64,000 nucleotides of DNA from assembly GCA_019055375.1 (NCBI GenBank), contig JAHQIW010004277.1:62001-126000 (forward strand), read 5' to 3'. A program made the position numbers and the translations under genes. Below the pieces are notes generated by a model. The model was not told the DNA's origin. It made no database searches and was given only the letters and a program-made list of their open reading frames with translations. Every line of letters starts with the position of its first letter. Position 1 is the stretch's first letter. Below, piece after piece: positions 41,170 through 54,056 of the stretch. This stretch comes from Parelaphostrongylus tenuis (lineage: Eukaryota; Nematoda; Chromadorea; Rhabditida; Metastrongylidae).

Positions 41170-43470
41170 CAACTCTAAATACTTGGTGGTAAACGACTGA
41201 CTAATACAAACTTAGCTATACTGGAAGTTATCGATGAACTGGTAACGCATACAGCTTACATCATCATTTTTCATAAACTACTAATTATATTCCAATCTTT
41301 GTCGGATTCTGCACAGACTAGGAAGATCCAGACTGAAGGTTTATTGGTGTGATCTCCTTTGTAGTGCAATACACTTGACTGAATGCCAAATTCAGCATGA
41401 TAACGTAGTACACCAGCGTTTTTTCTATACAAGACGCATATACTTAGAACAAAAGGCTATGATCGAGTAGAGAAAATTATGTCCTATCTAATTAGTACAA
41501 GAATTCCAAAAATTTTGGAAAATGGAGAAAAAACCTCAACCAAACAACGAAAATCGCATAATTCGCACTGCGCGCATCGATTTCTATAGCGGTCCCTTAG
41601 GGAGTAATTGATTTGCGAGGCCGATTCACCGCAAACCCCTAATCCTCCGGTGTTACGGACTTGCAGGTACTTAGTAATAAATAACAATTTAGTAGCAAAA
41701 ACAAGTGGTTGTTTACATGGCAGAGTTGCAAAGAAGACTTTGTTCAACATCTGTTTGTGTATCAGTGCCATGTATCGTGCTTCTTACTGCGTGACACTAC
41801 ATTTCATCATACAACACTATGCAGTTAAAATTGAGAAGTGCTTTACAAGTTATTGAATTTCCTTTAGTAGTTTATGTACATACCCACTCAGTCCGATAAC
41901 TTTAATTCACTATAACAATTATAAACGAAATGATCGTAGATTGTCACTTGAAATCTTGATCTGTCTAAACGTTTAGAAGGCAGTTTTCGGTATAGTTCTA
42001 TGAGCAGATAAAACTTTTCTTGACCAACGCTTAACGCAACATCTTTGTCCAATATAACCTGTCTATCGACTACAGATATCGACTTCTGATTAAAAAAGCT
42101 TCGTGCATCGAAGTAAACCAATGAAAAGCGTGCGAACTGAAACAATTATCTATGACCAGGTGTGTGTTCAAGGGTACGTATCAAAATCATCCCACACAGC
42201 TACGAAAGGATCAGAGTAGCTACCATTCACGCGTTTTTAGAAACTATCGAATTTCGATAAAATCGGGTCTCAGTAAAGTTAACAATCATAAACGGTGGGG
42301 GTGCACCAGTAAATTTAGATCGTCTAAGAAATACGGCGAGTATCAAAGTTTTCCGCTGTATTACCGTCCAAGACTTTTTACTTTGTCGATTTCACCGAAG
42401 GATACAGATAGCTTCAGCAGTTTGAACGGAGACTTTTTCCATAGATTTTTCCACAAACTACCCGTTCAGGGGCAGTCCATAAAAAATGTGCAGGATAATA
42501 ACCAGCTCTGAGGTTAAAAATATCAGAGCTTGAGAATCTTCACGAGAATATGCAATAATCAATCTTTAAGAACAGAAGAAGTTGTTATCACCTAGATCAT
42601 GCTTCAATGTAATGCTTATTTTCTACAGATATTCCACTTTTGCTTCATCTTCAGGTTTTGTCTATATTTGCTATGTCTTACCACTCAAACCTCCTTCGTG
42701 ACTCCTGTAAGGTTCTAGAAGCGCGCAATATCTGGTCGGTCAAAAACCAAACACGATCTATAGTTCTATTGGATCAGTTTGTCATTTTTCTTCATCCTTG
42801 TCAAAAGCAGATTGGTGTCCAAGTGCACCATATCGCACTGACTGAGGAGAAATTTTGTGTTATTGTTCTGCAAAAAAAACGAGGTTTAAGTGAAGACTCT
42901 TCTGCAGGCTCTTGAGTATGAGATATTTTAGGTGATCAAAAGTAGAGCAGGACAACAACGTGCTGAAATTTAGCTAGTCCGTTGAATTTTTTGAAACTTG
43001 TTGGATCACTGAAACATGAATCAAAAAATTGTCAAGCTAAATTATTCGCAAGACTAATTTTTTCGAAGAGACAGCACAAGCTGAGAGAAATGGAGGGGTA
43101 AACAACTCGATTTCTGTCAACTTAACGGCAACTACATTGTCCTTAAATATCAATAAATATGTCTGCAATAAAAAGTATAAACGCTCATTTACGAGGTGAG
43201 TGAACACAGAATAGACGTCTTCGCTATCTTGGCATTATAAACTATCGAGTGACAGAATCGTAAGTTATGGCTTTGTTGTCACTTGCATTTTTTTCTAATG
43301 AAAAGTCTCAACGTTCCAAAGGATTCAGATCTTATTTCAAATAGTATGACCTACGGATGAGACATAAATAAGCTTCTGTTTCAATTTTTCGGCATTGAAA
43401 TTTCGCAAATTTCTTATCAAGAGTATACGAGGTTGTCAGTAGACGATTTGTTTAGTACAGTACAGCAATG
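41170..43470. other. No gene recognised; coding-like patch on minus strand
   Basis: At 41888-42145 a minus-strand frame reads VYFDARSFFNQKSISVVDRQ and continues 85 codons to a stop, and at about 42400-42510 another frame shows AGYYPAHFLWTAPERVV. They do not join in one frame. No family recognised; could be a relic. Confidence 0.25.
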
Positions 43471-43477
43471 GAGTCTG

Positions 43478-43925
43478 TGAGAACGTTTCGAGCCTTTTCG
43501 AGGTTTATAATTCAGTGGCTTACGTACTTTTCGACACTCTCTCCCGTCTCATCATTGCCACAAGCCCTACTAGTCAGCCGTACTGATAGAAGGGGTGAGG
43601 AAACATGTTCGGTTCAAATCACGTGAAATCGTGGTTGCCACCGTATTTTTTTAGCCGCTGAATTGTGCTGTTACTAAACACGTAAACATTGCCATATAAT
43701 CAACTACTTCTTCAACTTCGTTATAAATCTTCAATATCATTTGAGAGAATGGTTCAAGCTTTTTCGAGGCGAACAACAATTTCTCGTGACTTTGTGCGAA
43801 CATGTTCCCCGTCTGTGACATCAGTAAGGGTGACTAATGGATTTGATGAAACGGGCGAGACTGACAGAACGTAGTAGCCCACAGACAATTCAACCGTGAA
43901 AAGGCTCAAAACATTCTGTTAGACT
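43478..43925. mobile_element. Foldback (MITE-like) element
   Basis: Inverted arms: GAACGTTTCGAGCCTTTTCG at 43480 and its near-complement CGTGAAAAGGCTCAAAACATTC at 43894, with further inverted pieces inside (CATGTTCGG... and ...CGAACATGTTCC). No coding capacity. Confidence 0.5.
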
Positions 43926-43989
43926 AAAGCGAATGCTTATAGCGAAGTTATAAAACAATTGATTGAAGTGGATTGTCAAGAATATAGAC

Positions 43990-44600
43990 AGCAAACATAG
44001 GCAGCTGCAATGACTTACGTTTCCGTTGTTTCGCCTTCTTCAGAGTCTGGAGGAGAATAGATAGCATAGTAATTAACTCCCTTTAAATACTCACCGTTTA
44101 GTTGTTTCTCGGTCTACTATTTGATTTACCAGTCACGTCTACATGGACGAGGTATGTGCCTGGCTCAAGTTCAAAAAATTGATGTGAGATTTCGCGCTAT
44201 ATCACGCGTAATGACGAGGCATTCATCTCTGGAATTTATATTCTTTTTTTCTGTTGTGGCATAAAACACTTAAAGAACTCTGCGTGCTGAGATTTTATGT
44301 TACTGTGCGAGGATGGTTACTTCTACGTGAAAGCTTTTCTGTTGTATGTCTTCATTTTGTGCGTGCTTAGTGAATATTTGATTTAGCTTCATCTTTGCTG
44401 TTTACGTGTTCTTTTAGAAAGACGCAGAAACCTACCAGTTTCACCGATGTATTCGCCATCGCACGCTTCCAAGAAATTTAGTAAACTGTACCCATACTCA
44501 TGTAATCATCGTTTTTATCCTTAGGACATATTTTCTACTTTTTAAGTACAAAGACTACCATACATAGGACTAGCTGACATCTAAGGTTATGCGGTGGAAT
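43990..44600 (-). mobile_element. Penelope-like element relic, GIY-YIG end
   Basis: 44440-44530 matches 60150-60240 (AGACGCAGAAACCTACCAGTTTCACCGATGTATTCGCC-like stretch, then TAAACTGTACCCATACTCATG), the region coding GIY-YIG and the zinc-knuckle. The hammerhead-like end at 44010-44055 completes it. Confidence 0.5.
44010..44055 (-). repeat. Degenerate hammerhead-like Penelope end
   Basis: Minus strand keeps CTGAAGAAGGCGAAA and a later GGAAACGT, but stem II is destroyed. It adjoins a coding relic of a Penelope-like element at 44270-44600 with the same spacing as in the large element. Confidence 0.45.
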
Positions 44601-44805
44601 TTCACTCATTACAACCAATTTATCTAAGCCTATCTCCCGCATCCGGCTTTTCAAAGAAGCAACCGACCAGATAACAGACCTATACCTGCGCAATATCCTA
44701 TTCGACTCAATAGTCCTCCTTGCGCTCTGCCATGCTGCAGAGACGTACGCTAGTAATTCAAAGATGTTAAAGCTGCTGCGAATTACTCACAGAGAGCTTC
44801 AACGA

Positions 44806-46060
44806 TTACCTGTACCACCTGTCGTCCCACTGGTCATTGAGTAACTTAAGCGAGCACCAGCAATAATTCCATTTTTCCCTAACGCGTTTAAGAGTAGCCC
44901 AGTGGATCTACCTTGCTCTACGAATTTGAAGAGCACCATATCTTTTTTCTAAGCTTTTTGAGAAGAAACTGAACAATCGAATCGGTGGTCAGCTTGTGGA
45001 GCGCCTGGCGTCCCAAGCAGTCCAGTCGTCAACAGCCCTCCTTCATCAGTTGCCGTTTGAACGCATTGCGTGTTCGGCCCACCTTATCTTCGATAGCTCG
45101 CAATGTAGAGAAGTATATTCGATCTTCAGTAGTTGACGCAGGTGGGAACTTTGGATCCTCTCCCTCATTTTCGAGATACGGAATAGTGCTAGTATCGACC
45201 TTTCGATTGCACGTTCATTGAGCCAGTGAACTTTCATCCTGCTTGCAAAGCGAGCAGGTATCTGCTGCATACGTTAGGGTAGGGATAATCGTTGAGTTGA
45301 GAGGAGGCATAGAGTCAGATGTCCTTTGTTCTCATCACTATGTCATCAATGCTCTTAAGCGCTTCCCAAGCTGTTCGCTTCCTCTTGCTCAACTATGAAC
45401 CTAGGTCGCGTATTATTTTGAATTCACAATTTAGCTAGATGTAAGTGGGGCATTTGGAGATCTTCACTCTAATGAGATCTAATGGGACATTCATAACCCA
45501 ACCGTTCCTCACAAACATCCTTCTCGTTAGATTTAGACGGAGACCGATCTTTCCACAGACGTCGTCGAAATCGATCAACAATCATTTCGCCTGATTAATG
45601 CATAGTGTTATAAAGACGATGTCATCATCATCAGCGAAGCGAAGACGTATAAAACGTCAACCGTTGATTTTCACTGCCATACTGACTCATTATAGTATTT
45701 GAATGATATTTTGGAAGCTGGTAGTGAATACTTTAGGCAAAGTTATACCGCCAAAATTGCACCTTGTGCAAATGTACGTAATATTGTTATAGAAAACCGA
45801 TATTCTGATTATGAAATTTTTATACATCTCACAGTGAAATTTCATATGCTGAGTAGAGATGCCCTGATTTCCCAAAGCCTCTATGACTTCTTCTAGTTGA
45901 ACTAGATCAAAGGTGTTCTCAAACTGGCGATAGTAAGGCAGGACGGTCTGTTGTACTCCTGCAAAATATCAATAGGCCTTGTTTTCTGCTATTGTGCGGA
46001 TGTAGTTGGAAGTACTAAATTTTATTTCTGAAATCCTGCCTGTTGGGCTGTATTTCATCC
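44806..46060 (-). mobile_element. RTE retroposon relic
   Basis: Antisense to the RTE C-terminal and reverse-transcriptase regions: TACCACCTGTCGTCCCACTGG (3' end), the ERAIERSI..RISKMRERI block near 45170 and the region shared with 1-545. Degraded throughout. The part from 45519 on belongs to the duplication. Confidence 0.68.
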
Positions 46061-48080
46061 AGTGGACTTTTTGCACGTTAATGTTATCGCTTCTCACATG
46101 CACTTTCCCAAAAAGCCATTGTATCCTTTCTACATAAACTTTCTATACAAGTTATTGTGCTTCCACATGTACTTTCTGCATAAGGTATTTTATTGTTTCC
46201 GAATGTACTTCTTTCAGAAGCTATTGTATCGCCTCAACATGGAAACCATGTTCCATATGAACTTCATATAGGAGCTATTGTAATCCCCCTTAATAAACTT
46301 TGAATACAAGGTCGACGTGAAAAATGAGACATAACCAACGCGAACGGTACGAAGAAGCTATCATTTGCTGAGTCATAAGTGTATTAACTCTACCACTATA
46401 TACTAAATGAATCAGTCTTCTAATTCTTCAGTAGGTTTGTTTTCTATTAGGAAGCTGTATGGCATTATATTTTCTTTGTCGACTGAGCCTATAGCACAAA
46501 GCCGAGATAAACCTCATTCAGTTAACGTTTCGAAGTTTCCCTTTTCTTCTAGGTTTCTACGAATTGAGTCGACTGCCAATAGTCGTTTGTTGTCACTGTG
46601 GTCTTCGTCTTCGTTGTCGATCGAGACTTCATTTTTTAAGGGTACCGCTCAAATAAAGAACCTCATTTGGCAACAGCTTTTTGCATTGATGGCTGTTGAT
46701 GGTAGTCATTGCCCATTCACAGAAACTTGTTTTTCGCAAGACGGTTCATCATGAAATAGTCTCTATTATTAACGGCTAGCTCAGAGCATTATCATATAGT
46801 GTAAACAGACTTTTTCCTAATCCTCGACAACTGATAAATTATATTTCCTTGCTAATTAAGGCTCAATACTCAGGGTACTGTCGAATGTTTTTATTTGAGC
46901 AGCATCCATCGAAACATAATCAGTTCGAACGACAACGAAGACAGTGAACACAACGAGAACAAACGACCGTAGGTTATGGACTCTAATTATCGGCTGTAAA
47001 GAGGACGAAGGTATCCAAAGTTCTGCGATAAATTTTCATCAGCAACCCATGTAAGAGATTTAATCATTGAAAAAATGATTGTTTGCAATGTCGAGGTTAA
47101 AGAAAAGTTGGTCTACAACCTATTTCTTCTATATTGCTTTTTTCTATGGTTTTGTTCCGAACAGGTTGGTAAATAAAAGGAAGAAAAAACTTGTGTAAAT
47201 GTGATGGAAAACAAACGAAGAAGAAAGAAACGCCGAACATCAAATGACCAGAATTAAAACGAGAGGAGATTCTGCTCTCTAAGTCGGACATTTGCAAATT
47301 AATTCTGCATCGCTTTTTGTAGAAAGCAACATCTCTCTAAGTCTAAGATAAAAGATTGTCCTTTTCGCAAGATCAGCGAGCCATATAAAGCTTTTGCTAA
47401 AAAACATGGTCTAAACCCTAAATAGTGGCTCGCTTTGTCTACCGAACGGTCTCACCAGTGTTACGACCTGTTATGAAGACGTATCGTAGGTACACAGTCT
47501 ATGTACGTCAAAAATCTTACGCGCTGCCACTAGCTTCACAGATTCGAGGTCATAATTACCGTAGCGAACTACACAGTTTACTGTTTATATCTGCATGAAG
47601 GGGGTAGACAATGGAGAGAAATAAAGATGAACTGACCATTTAATGCGAACGTTCCCAAAATCCACAAAGACATAGTGAAAGGCTCTCCCGTAGAATGCAG
47701 CGAACAGAAAAACTGTGTATGATGCTCAAGTTAGCCAACGATATTTGTAGCATGGAACAATGCTCGAATCAGGGAATACGGTGGTCATTGTTATCATCAT
47801 GCGCAAAACGGTCCATCACTGTCCATGATTAGTGCAGGAGTGAAACAAGTAGACTGGTAATCGAGCTTCTAGTTTTCAGTTGCTTTTCGTCGTATACTCT
47901 TTTCCATATAAACACCATTATCACGCGGCAGTGAAGCCACAGCAGTCATTTTTGCATAACAACGATTAATGGTTGAGTTCGAACAGTTGCCGAAATGAGA
48001 TTTACATTGTTGTAATCGTTCATCTTCTAATTAGTTTCCACAGATGAACTCGTCTTTTGATAGGTCACACATCTGTTTCT
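46060..48080. other. Duplicated noncoding sequence
   Basis: Matches 545-2260 of the left arm, including the inverted ribozyme-like repeats near 46505-46560 (-) and 46985-47030 (+). The minus-strand motif here keeps CGAAACGTT. No gene recognised. Confidence 0.5.
47359..47645 (-). pseudogene. Unknown coding relic, copy 2 (inserted in the right arm)
   Basis: Minus-strand match to 36380-36610. The left arm passes directly from AAAGATTGTTCC to GAGAACGTTCC at 1817-1833, so this 290-nt piece is an insertion in the right arm or a deletion from the left. Confidence 0.4.
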
Positions 48081-48087
48081 GTCTACA

Positions 48088-48292
48088 GGTGCTGCGTAAT
48101 AGGCGCAGCCCCAAAGCAGCAATGTGCTTCTCTGAGAAGAATTCAGACCACGAGATATATTCCATTTCTACAGCGCCGATAATAGCATGTACTTTCTGTT
48201 TGTATGTAGTCGTGTTTATTCATGTATGTGAGGGTGTGTTAACAGTTTTATTTTCAATGTTTGAGAGCTGCTCATAATGAATAAATCTTTTG
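48088..48292 (+). other. Duplicate of the possible 3'-terminal exon
   Basis: Matches 2265-2462, with frame SPKAAMCFSEKN to a stop, then AATGAATAAATC. Frame conservation over about 55 codons between duplicates is suggestive but the divergence is too low to exclude chance. Confidence 0.22.
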
Positions 48293-48329
48293 GAGTGTAA
48301 AAAACGAAAAAAAAAACTAAGTGCCTGCA

Positions 48330-48940
48330 TTATCTTTTCTTCATTGATGATATCCTTGTTAGAGCATCAAACATTGGTCAAGCGGAAAAAATCTTGGAGA
48401 ACTCTCATAGCGCTTGCAGAAAATCATTGTTTAACTAAAAATCTCAAAACAAAGTGCAAGTGAAGTTGAATCGCTACTGATCTCCTAACAAAGTTGGACG
48501 GAATTATATCAACGGAATGCTCCTGCTATGCATAAATGGGTCATAAAGTCAATATGATGAGCGACGTAACTTCAGAGTTGAGTGCAAGGAAACCACCGAC
48601 TTAAGAAACTTTTGAGAGCATCCTGGATTAATGAACGGATCATGAACGCGCAACTCAGCTTTTGCCTTTTCGAGTTCAACTCTTTCTGCATTAATGTACG
48701 ATTCGAAAATAATCAGTATACAGGCGAGGTGAAAAGTTACTCTGTTTCAACCACTTCGCTACTGGTGCACCCAGCAAAAACTGACGGAGGCTCTGCTCAC
48801 ATTCGCTCCAGTAAGTCGACGTATCATAGTGAGACAGGTAATACGGATTCTACTACCCATTACTCACGTACTGTTTACCACTGACTCAACGTCAGAATGA
48901 ATATAGGCACGGTAACGTGTCAACGTCTCTCTAACACATG
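48330..48940 (+). mobile_element. RTE retroposon relic with FxDDI motif
   Basis: Counterpart of 2470-2990 that keeps the upstream piece. It reads FIDDILVRASN and AEKIL in the + frame, the reverse-transcriptase catalytic FADDI motif, followed by the same C-terminal remains. Stops and frameshifts throughout. Confidence 0.5.
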
Positions 48941-49079
48941 TATATTTGTTGAAGATGGCTCATAACCGCTTCTTTTTAACTCTACGATTTGGAACATTTT
49001 AGGGCACTTTTCCACTGCTCCCCCTGTTTCGGCCTCTTCAAAAAAAAACGTATTATTCGGCTGTTTCCAAAGTATGGTA

Positions 49080-49610
49080 GTCTTTCGATGGCTGAAATTG
49101 AATTGAACTCAAATTGAACTCAATTTGAATGGTGAATTTCATCTTTAAAACAGCTTTGTTATTGAGCTCTAGTAGCAGAAATAATATTATGTCTCTTTTT
49201 TAACATTTCTCACTGAGCGAAGTTTTTTCTTTCAGACTCTTAGTTCGATCGCTTAAATATCGATAATTCTAGCAAAAATTGTGGTTTTTGGAAAAAGCTT
49301 CTTAGTGCGCTTAATAGTTGAAGGAATATTGGGTTTCGCAGAATCGACACCCGAGAAGGCGAGGTGGCCCAGTGGCAATGTGGCAAAACCCTATCCATAT
49401 ACTGGCAAAGTGCGGTGGTGATGTCAGTGTCGCGCTGCACGAAAGTCAACATTCTTTTAGCTACTACAGTGTGTTGAAAAGTTTTATTCAAAACATCCAC
49501 ATAGTTGAAACTTCTAAGATTCAAACTATCAGAGGTTGCTAAAAGTCTAGAAGAAAGCTTCGTTTAGCGAGAAATGTTTGAATGAGAAAAATAATATTAT
49601 ATCTTTATTT
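49080..49610 (+). repeat. Dispersed 170-bp repeat units
   Basis: Counterpart of 3130-3530 and 3780-3860, with GAGAAATGTTTGAATGAGAAA near 49570. It also holds a tRNA-like fragment (GGCGAGGTGGCCCAGTGGC at 49354) shared with 3391. Confidence 0.45.
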
Positions 49611-49649
49611 CGAGTGTTTTATTAGGACCACGCTCATATTTCAATAGAC

Positions 49650-50140
49650 CCTTCATTTTTATTTGAGTCAACATGTCATGTGGTCTGGTAAATGGGCTCT
49701 TGTGCATCCCGATACATGTGTTTCGATCTTACAGTCTTGTCAGTTGGGCAGAACCCGTCGTTTTCCAATCTTTTTTTTAGCCAATTCTCTCAGGACCCTG
49801 CTCTGACTACAGAGAGGTATCGAAGACGAACGTTTTACACGGTAAGTCAAGTGAAAATATCACCGAACTTACAGTGTTGTACACTCGATTGCTCTTTGGC
49901 TGGCATTTTTCTCATATTATACCTTTATTCGAGTATACTTTTTCACTCGATTACAGTGTAAAACGTCTGTCTTCGATATCTCCTAGTGTGGGGACTGGAG
50001 CACCTACAGAGGATTGGCTTTAAAAAGGATGAAGGACGACGAGTTCTGCCTGACTGACGAGACTGTATGGTCGAAACACGTGTATCGGGCTGTACAAGAG
50101 CCCATTTACCAGACTACATGACATAATGGCTCAAACAATA
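49650..50140. mobile_element. Foldback (MITE-like) element inserted in the right arm
   Basis: Arms CATGTCATGTGGTCTGG with AAATGGGCTCTTGTGCATCC at left and CGAAACACGTGTATCGGG with GAGCCCATTTACCAGACTAC at right, same family as 15118-15412. Left arm of the duplication (about 3860) lacks it. A smaller inverted pair is nested inside (TACACTCGATTGCTC, 49870). Confidence 0.6.
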
Positions 50141-50149
50141 ATGAAGAGA

Positions 50150-50600
50150 AACGTAATATTATTTTTGCTGTCGCAACGTGAAAACAAGGTCATTTCAAAA
50201 CAAAAGGCACCGTTGAAATCTCTGAGATTTGTGTTGTCAGACAAATTTACACGCTGAGAACAACTGGAAGGCTCGTTTTTCTCAAAGGATCGAAAAAGAA
50301 GTACGAGTAACAAAAGCGATCCTAATTTGTGGAACTCAATATTCTTTTAACTGTTACCATGTAATAGAAAGCCCTTTCTAAATTCTAATGTGTTTTTCGG
50401 AGTCGCATAAATATAAGCTGGCGAAATATTACCAAAAATTTAGAAAAAAGCTTTACTCAGCGGAGATATGTCTAAATGAAGAACATAATTTTATTTTGGC
50501 TGTTACAAGGCAATAATAAAGCCATCTTAGAAATAAATTACGCTTCTCAAATCCGTCAGATTTGAGCTATAGAATGATTATCAAATCTAAAAATCTTAAA
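50150..50600 (+). repeat. Dispersed 170-bp repeat units
   Basis: Continuation of the block interrupted by the foldback; matches 3880-4310. Blocks TTTTGCTGTCGCAACG, GAGATTTGTGTTGTCAGA and GGCTGTTACAAGGCAATAA. Confidence 0.45.
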
Positions 50601-50604
50601 AATG

Positions 50605-52180
50605 TGTTTCTCTCGAGGGGTCGAAACAGGATGCGCTCGACGGAAAAGTACTAAATTTACCTCAACTGTCTTGTTCAGAATGGAATCTATACTCGACAGA
50701 TATCATCCTGCTTTTTCGTTTTTTTTCACGATTTTCATACGAAATCATTTACTGCTTTGTAAAATGGTATACCATATGTTTACATTTGATGGATGACATA
50801 ATGATGAAATGGAAGTAAATCAAGTCACGAACAAAGCACAGCTCGTAATCTTTCTACGTCACGTATTTCATTTCAGCTGTCCTTCCCTATATGATCATAT
50901 TGATATGACTGTTCTCAATCGGCATTATACGGAACTTTTTCGCATGTGGGCGATAATGGATTTATAATCTGAAATGAACACTCTACCTGCTAGTAGTTTC
51001 ACTGTTTTGTCTCGTAATCGCAAGAAGAACGTTTAGCTCCTCTTTCGTCCTTCCAAAAACAAATCGTTGAATCAAATCCTCCATTAGTTTTCTCTCATTT
51101 TTTTATCAGAACCGTTTCGTCTCTGTGGTAATAAAGAATTGTTACTTTTTCGATGGCTTAGATTGCGAATAAAGGTCGTCAATTGCTTGCCAAGCAAGAA
51201 TTTCGGCTGCATTGTTCGAAAGAATATAATTCGTATTTGGCAAATATCTTCCCCTCATGATCAACCTCTTATTCTTCATTTTCCTACAGAATTATTTATA
51301 TTTCTGCAAGTGAATAGCCACACATTTATACTCGTTGAGAGAAGTACGAATAGAAGAAAATTTGAGATTGCATTGACCAAAGTGCAGCATGAATCTCTTC
51401 ACGTCACGTAGTATATTTCATGTGCTCTTACCGTGTGATCATATTAACATGACTCTTGCGAATTGCCATTGGTGATGGAAGCTCTACCTCCGTAGACAAC
51501 TACAAGTAGCTTTAAGATTGAAATAAATTTTGGGTAAACAATAACTTTGTGCTGTTATCATTCAATTTGCTCACTGTCGCAGAAAGGGATTCGGAGTGCT
51601 GCAGCCTTCCCAAAACAAAATGTTACCTTGAATTTCTTCATTACTCATCTCTCTTCATTCATCAGAACAGTTTAATCTCTTTGAGCACAGAAATCTTCAC
51701 TTTTGCAACTGAGTAGGATTCCAACAACAGAGGTGACTAATCGCACGCCAGTCAAAAACTTTGGCTGAATTGTATCAAGGACATAGTCCGCATTTGGCAG
51801 AATCTTTCTGCTCCCACATTCTTGCTTCGTACTTTTGGATAAGACTTTATTTTCTGTGGAAATATGTACACCCAAGTTCCTAATCGATTAATGGGATAGA
51901 GATATTATCTTGCGATGCATACTTGTCCAGTCTTGCAGGAGCTAGTGTACTTTTTTGGCGTACTATGCCACATCAAATAAATTATTCGGCTAATATTCTT
52001 CCGTTCTACTTTGTTCTTTTTGTAATAGTGATACAAATGAAAGTCTAGATGCAGTCAACAAACTATAATTAGCAATCTCTGTGAGTCACGTTTATCACTT
52101 TACATCCTTCAATGTATTACATGATCATATGCACACTTTCACTCAAAGTTATTAGTGGAACTGTCTGTACGTGGTACTTC
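50605..52180. other. Duplicated sequence without a recognised gene
   Basis: Matches 4310-6560 of the left arm minus its insertions (4843-5235, (TA)n, SINE at 6226). No coding frame recognised. Confidence 0.5.
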
Positions 52181-52385
52181 GATGATCTGATAGGTTATTT
52201 TTGAACCATACATGTTTCCTGTACTAGGCACTTATACAGTGCAATACCTGTGTTTAGACCTTACAGTCTCGTCGGTTGCACAGTCCTTTCGTTTAATCCA
52301 ATCCCTTTGGGGAAGAGTTTCCTTCACCTGTATCACCTGTCGTCACGCTGATCCTCGAGTGACTTGAGCGGGTACCAGCAACTCT

Positions 52386-52913
52386 TCATTTTTCCCTAGC
52401 GCGTGCAAGAGTAGCCCAGCGGGACCTCCTCGCTCTAGAGATTCGCTGAGCATCATATCTTTCTTCTATCGCTTTCGTGAAGAAATCGGACCAACGGGTC
52501 AGTGGTCTTCCTTTAGAGCGCTTGACGTCCCGAGGAATCCAGTCGGTAACGGCTCTCGTCCATCGGTTGTCGTTGAAGCGCATCACGTGTCCGGCCCACC
52601 TTATTTTCGATATCCTGGCGTGTAGAACGGCGTCTCTGATTTTCGATCGTTGACGTAGGTCGGAACTTCGGTTCCTTTCTCTCATTTGCGAAATACGAGA
52701 TACTCCTAGCATCGACCTTTCGACTGCGCGCTCGATAACGCCAAGTGATCTTTCATACTGCTTACGTAGCGACCAGGTTTCTGCTGCATACGTTAGGGCA
52801 GGGATAATTGTCGAGTCGAAAAGGTGTGCACGGAGTCGGATGTTCTTTGTCCTCTTCGCTACATCTTCGATGCTCTTGAACGTTACCCAAACCGCTCGTT
52901 TCCTCCTGCTCAA
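52386..52913 (-). pseudogene. RTE C-terminal open frame (175 codons)
   Basis: Longest intact piece of the RTE protein. Contains ELSRRKR-type start, FKSIEDVAKRTKNIRLRAHL, TYAAETWSLRKQ, ISKIRWAGHVMRFNDNRW and DWIPRDVKRSKGRP, the conserved tail after the reverse-transcriptase domain of RTE elements. It is separated from the catalytic part by a frameshift near 52930. Confidence 0.8.
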
Positions 52914-53558
52914 CTCTGGAGCTAGGTCGTCATCATGTTGATTTCACGACCTACGATAAACGTATCTGGAGCATTCGGTAATTGTCGTTCCGTTGAGCGG
53001 CGTGAATGAGGCATTCAAAACCCATCCGTTCCTCATGAACATTGTTTTCGTTAGATTTAGTTGAAGACCAATCTTTCCACAGGCGTTATCGAAATCGGTC
53101 AACATTCGTTGCGCTTGGTTGGTGTTTGGTGTTATGAGGAACGATATCGTCAGCAAAGCGAAGGTGGTTTAATTGTCGACCGTCAATTTTCACTCCCATA
53201 TCGTCCCATTCTAATGTTCGCATGACCTTTTGTAGAGTGGCAGTGAATAGTTTTGGCTAAATTTTATCCTCTTGTCGAACCACTCTTTTCCTTGTAATAA
53301 TGTGACAAAACAAACCATAACAATGCTGATATTGTTGTAGAATTGGAGATATTTTCGTCGTGAAATCTCTATTAAGCTCACGAAGAATCACGATGTACCG
53401 AGTAGGGACGCCCTGGTTATCCAGAGCCTATATAACCGTTTCTGTTTCTACTGAATTAAAGGCTTTCTTCAGATCGATGAAAGTGAGACAGAGTGGTTGC
53501 TTGTACTTTCGTGAAACTTCAATGAGTCTTGTAATCGTGTGGATGTGGTCTATGGTAC

Positions 53559-54056
53559 TTAATCCTTTTCGGAACCCTGCTTGTTCGCATAGCTGTCCTT
53601 TGTCCAGTGTTCTGTCATCCTGTTCAGGATGACTCGAGTAAAGAGTTTATAGACAACGGACAGCAAGCAGATTGGGCGATAATTGCCTATGTCATGAAGG
53701 TCTTCCTTTTTGAACAGCAAGACGGTCTTGCTGGTTTTCCATTGCACAAGCACCTTGCATTCTGACAGGTAGCGAGTGAAGAGCCGAGTCAGGGTGTCGA
53801 TGAGAACTGGCGGCAGGTTCTTCAGGTGTTCTGGTCTAATCCTCTCTGGACCGGGTTTAATCTGTTCTTCATCGACGATATAGCGTGTCGGATTTCGGAA
53901 TGGAGGGACCGGTAGAACGACATATTTATCCTCTTCTAAATTATATGACGATAAGAAGATCATGGATAGCGAAGAGATCCGAGTAGTACTGGTAGATGAT
54001 TTTCTCCATAGGCCTTCTGGAAGCTGTAAGTGTCCCGTCAGGGTATCGGAGTGCAA
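53559..54056 (-). pseudogene. RTE reverse-transcriptase N-terminal open frame
   Basis: Contains DEEQIKPGPERIRPEHLKNLP, WKTSKTVLLFKKED, and GNYRPICLLSVVYKLFTRVI, reverse-transcriptase blocks 0-2. A frameshift near 53560 separates it from the catalytic palm piece, which reads at 52944-53156. Confidence 0.8.
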
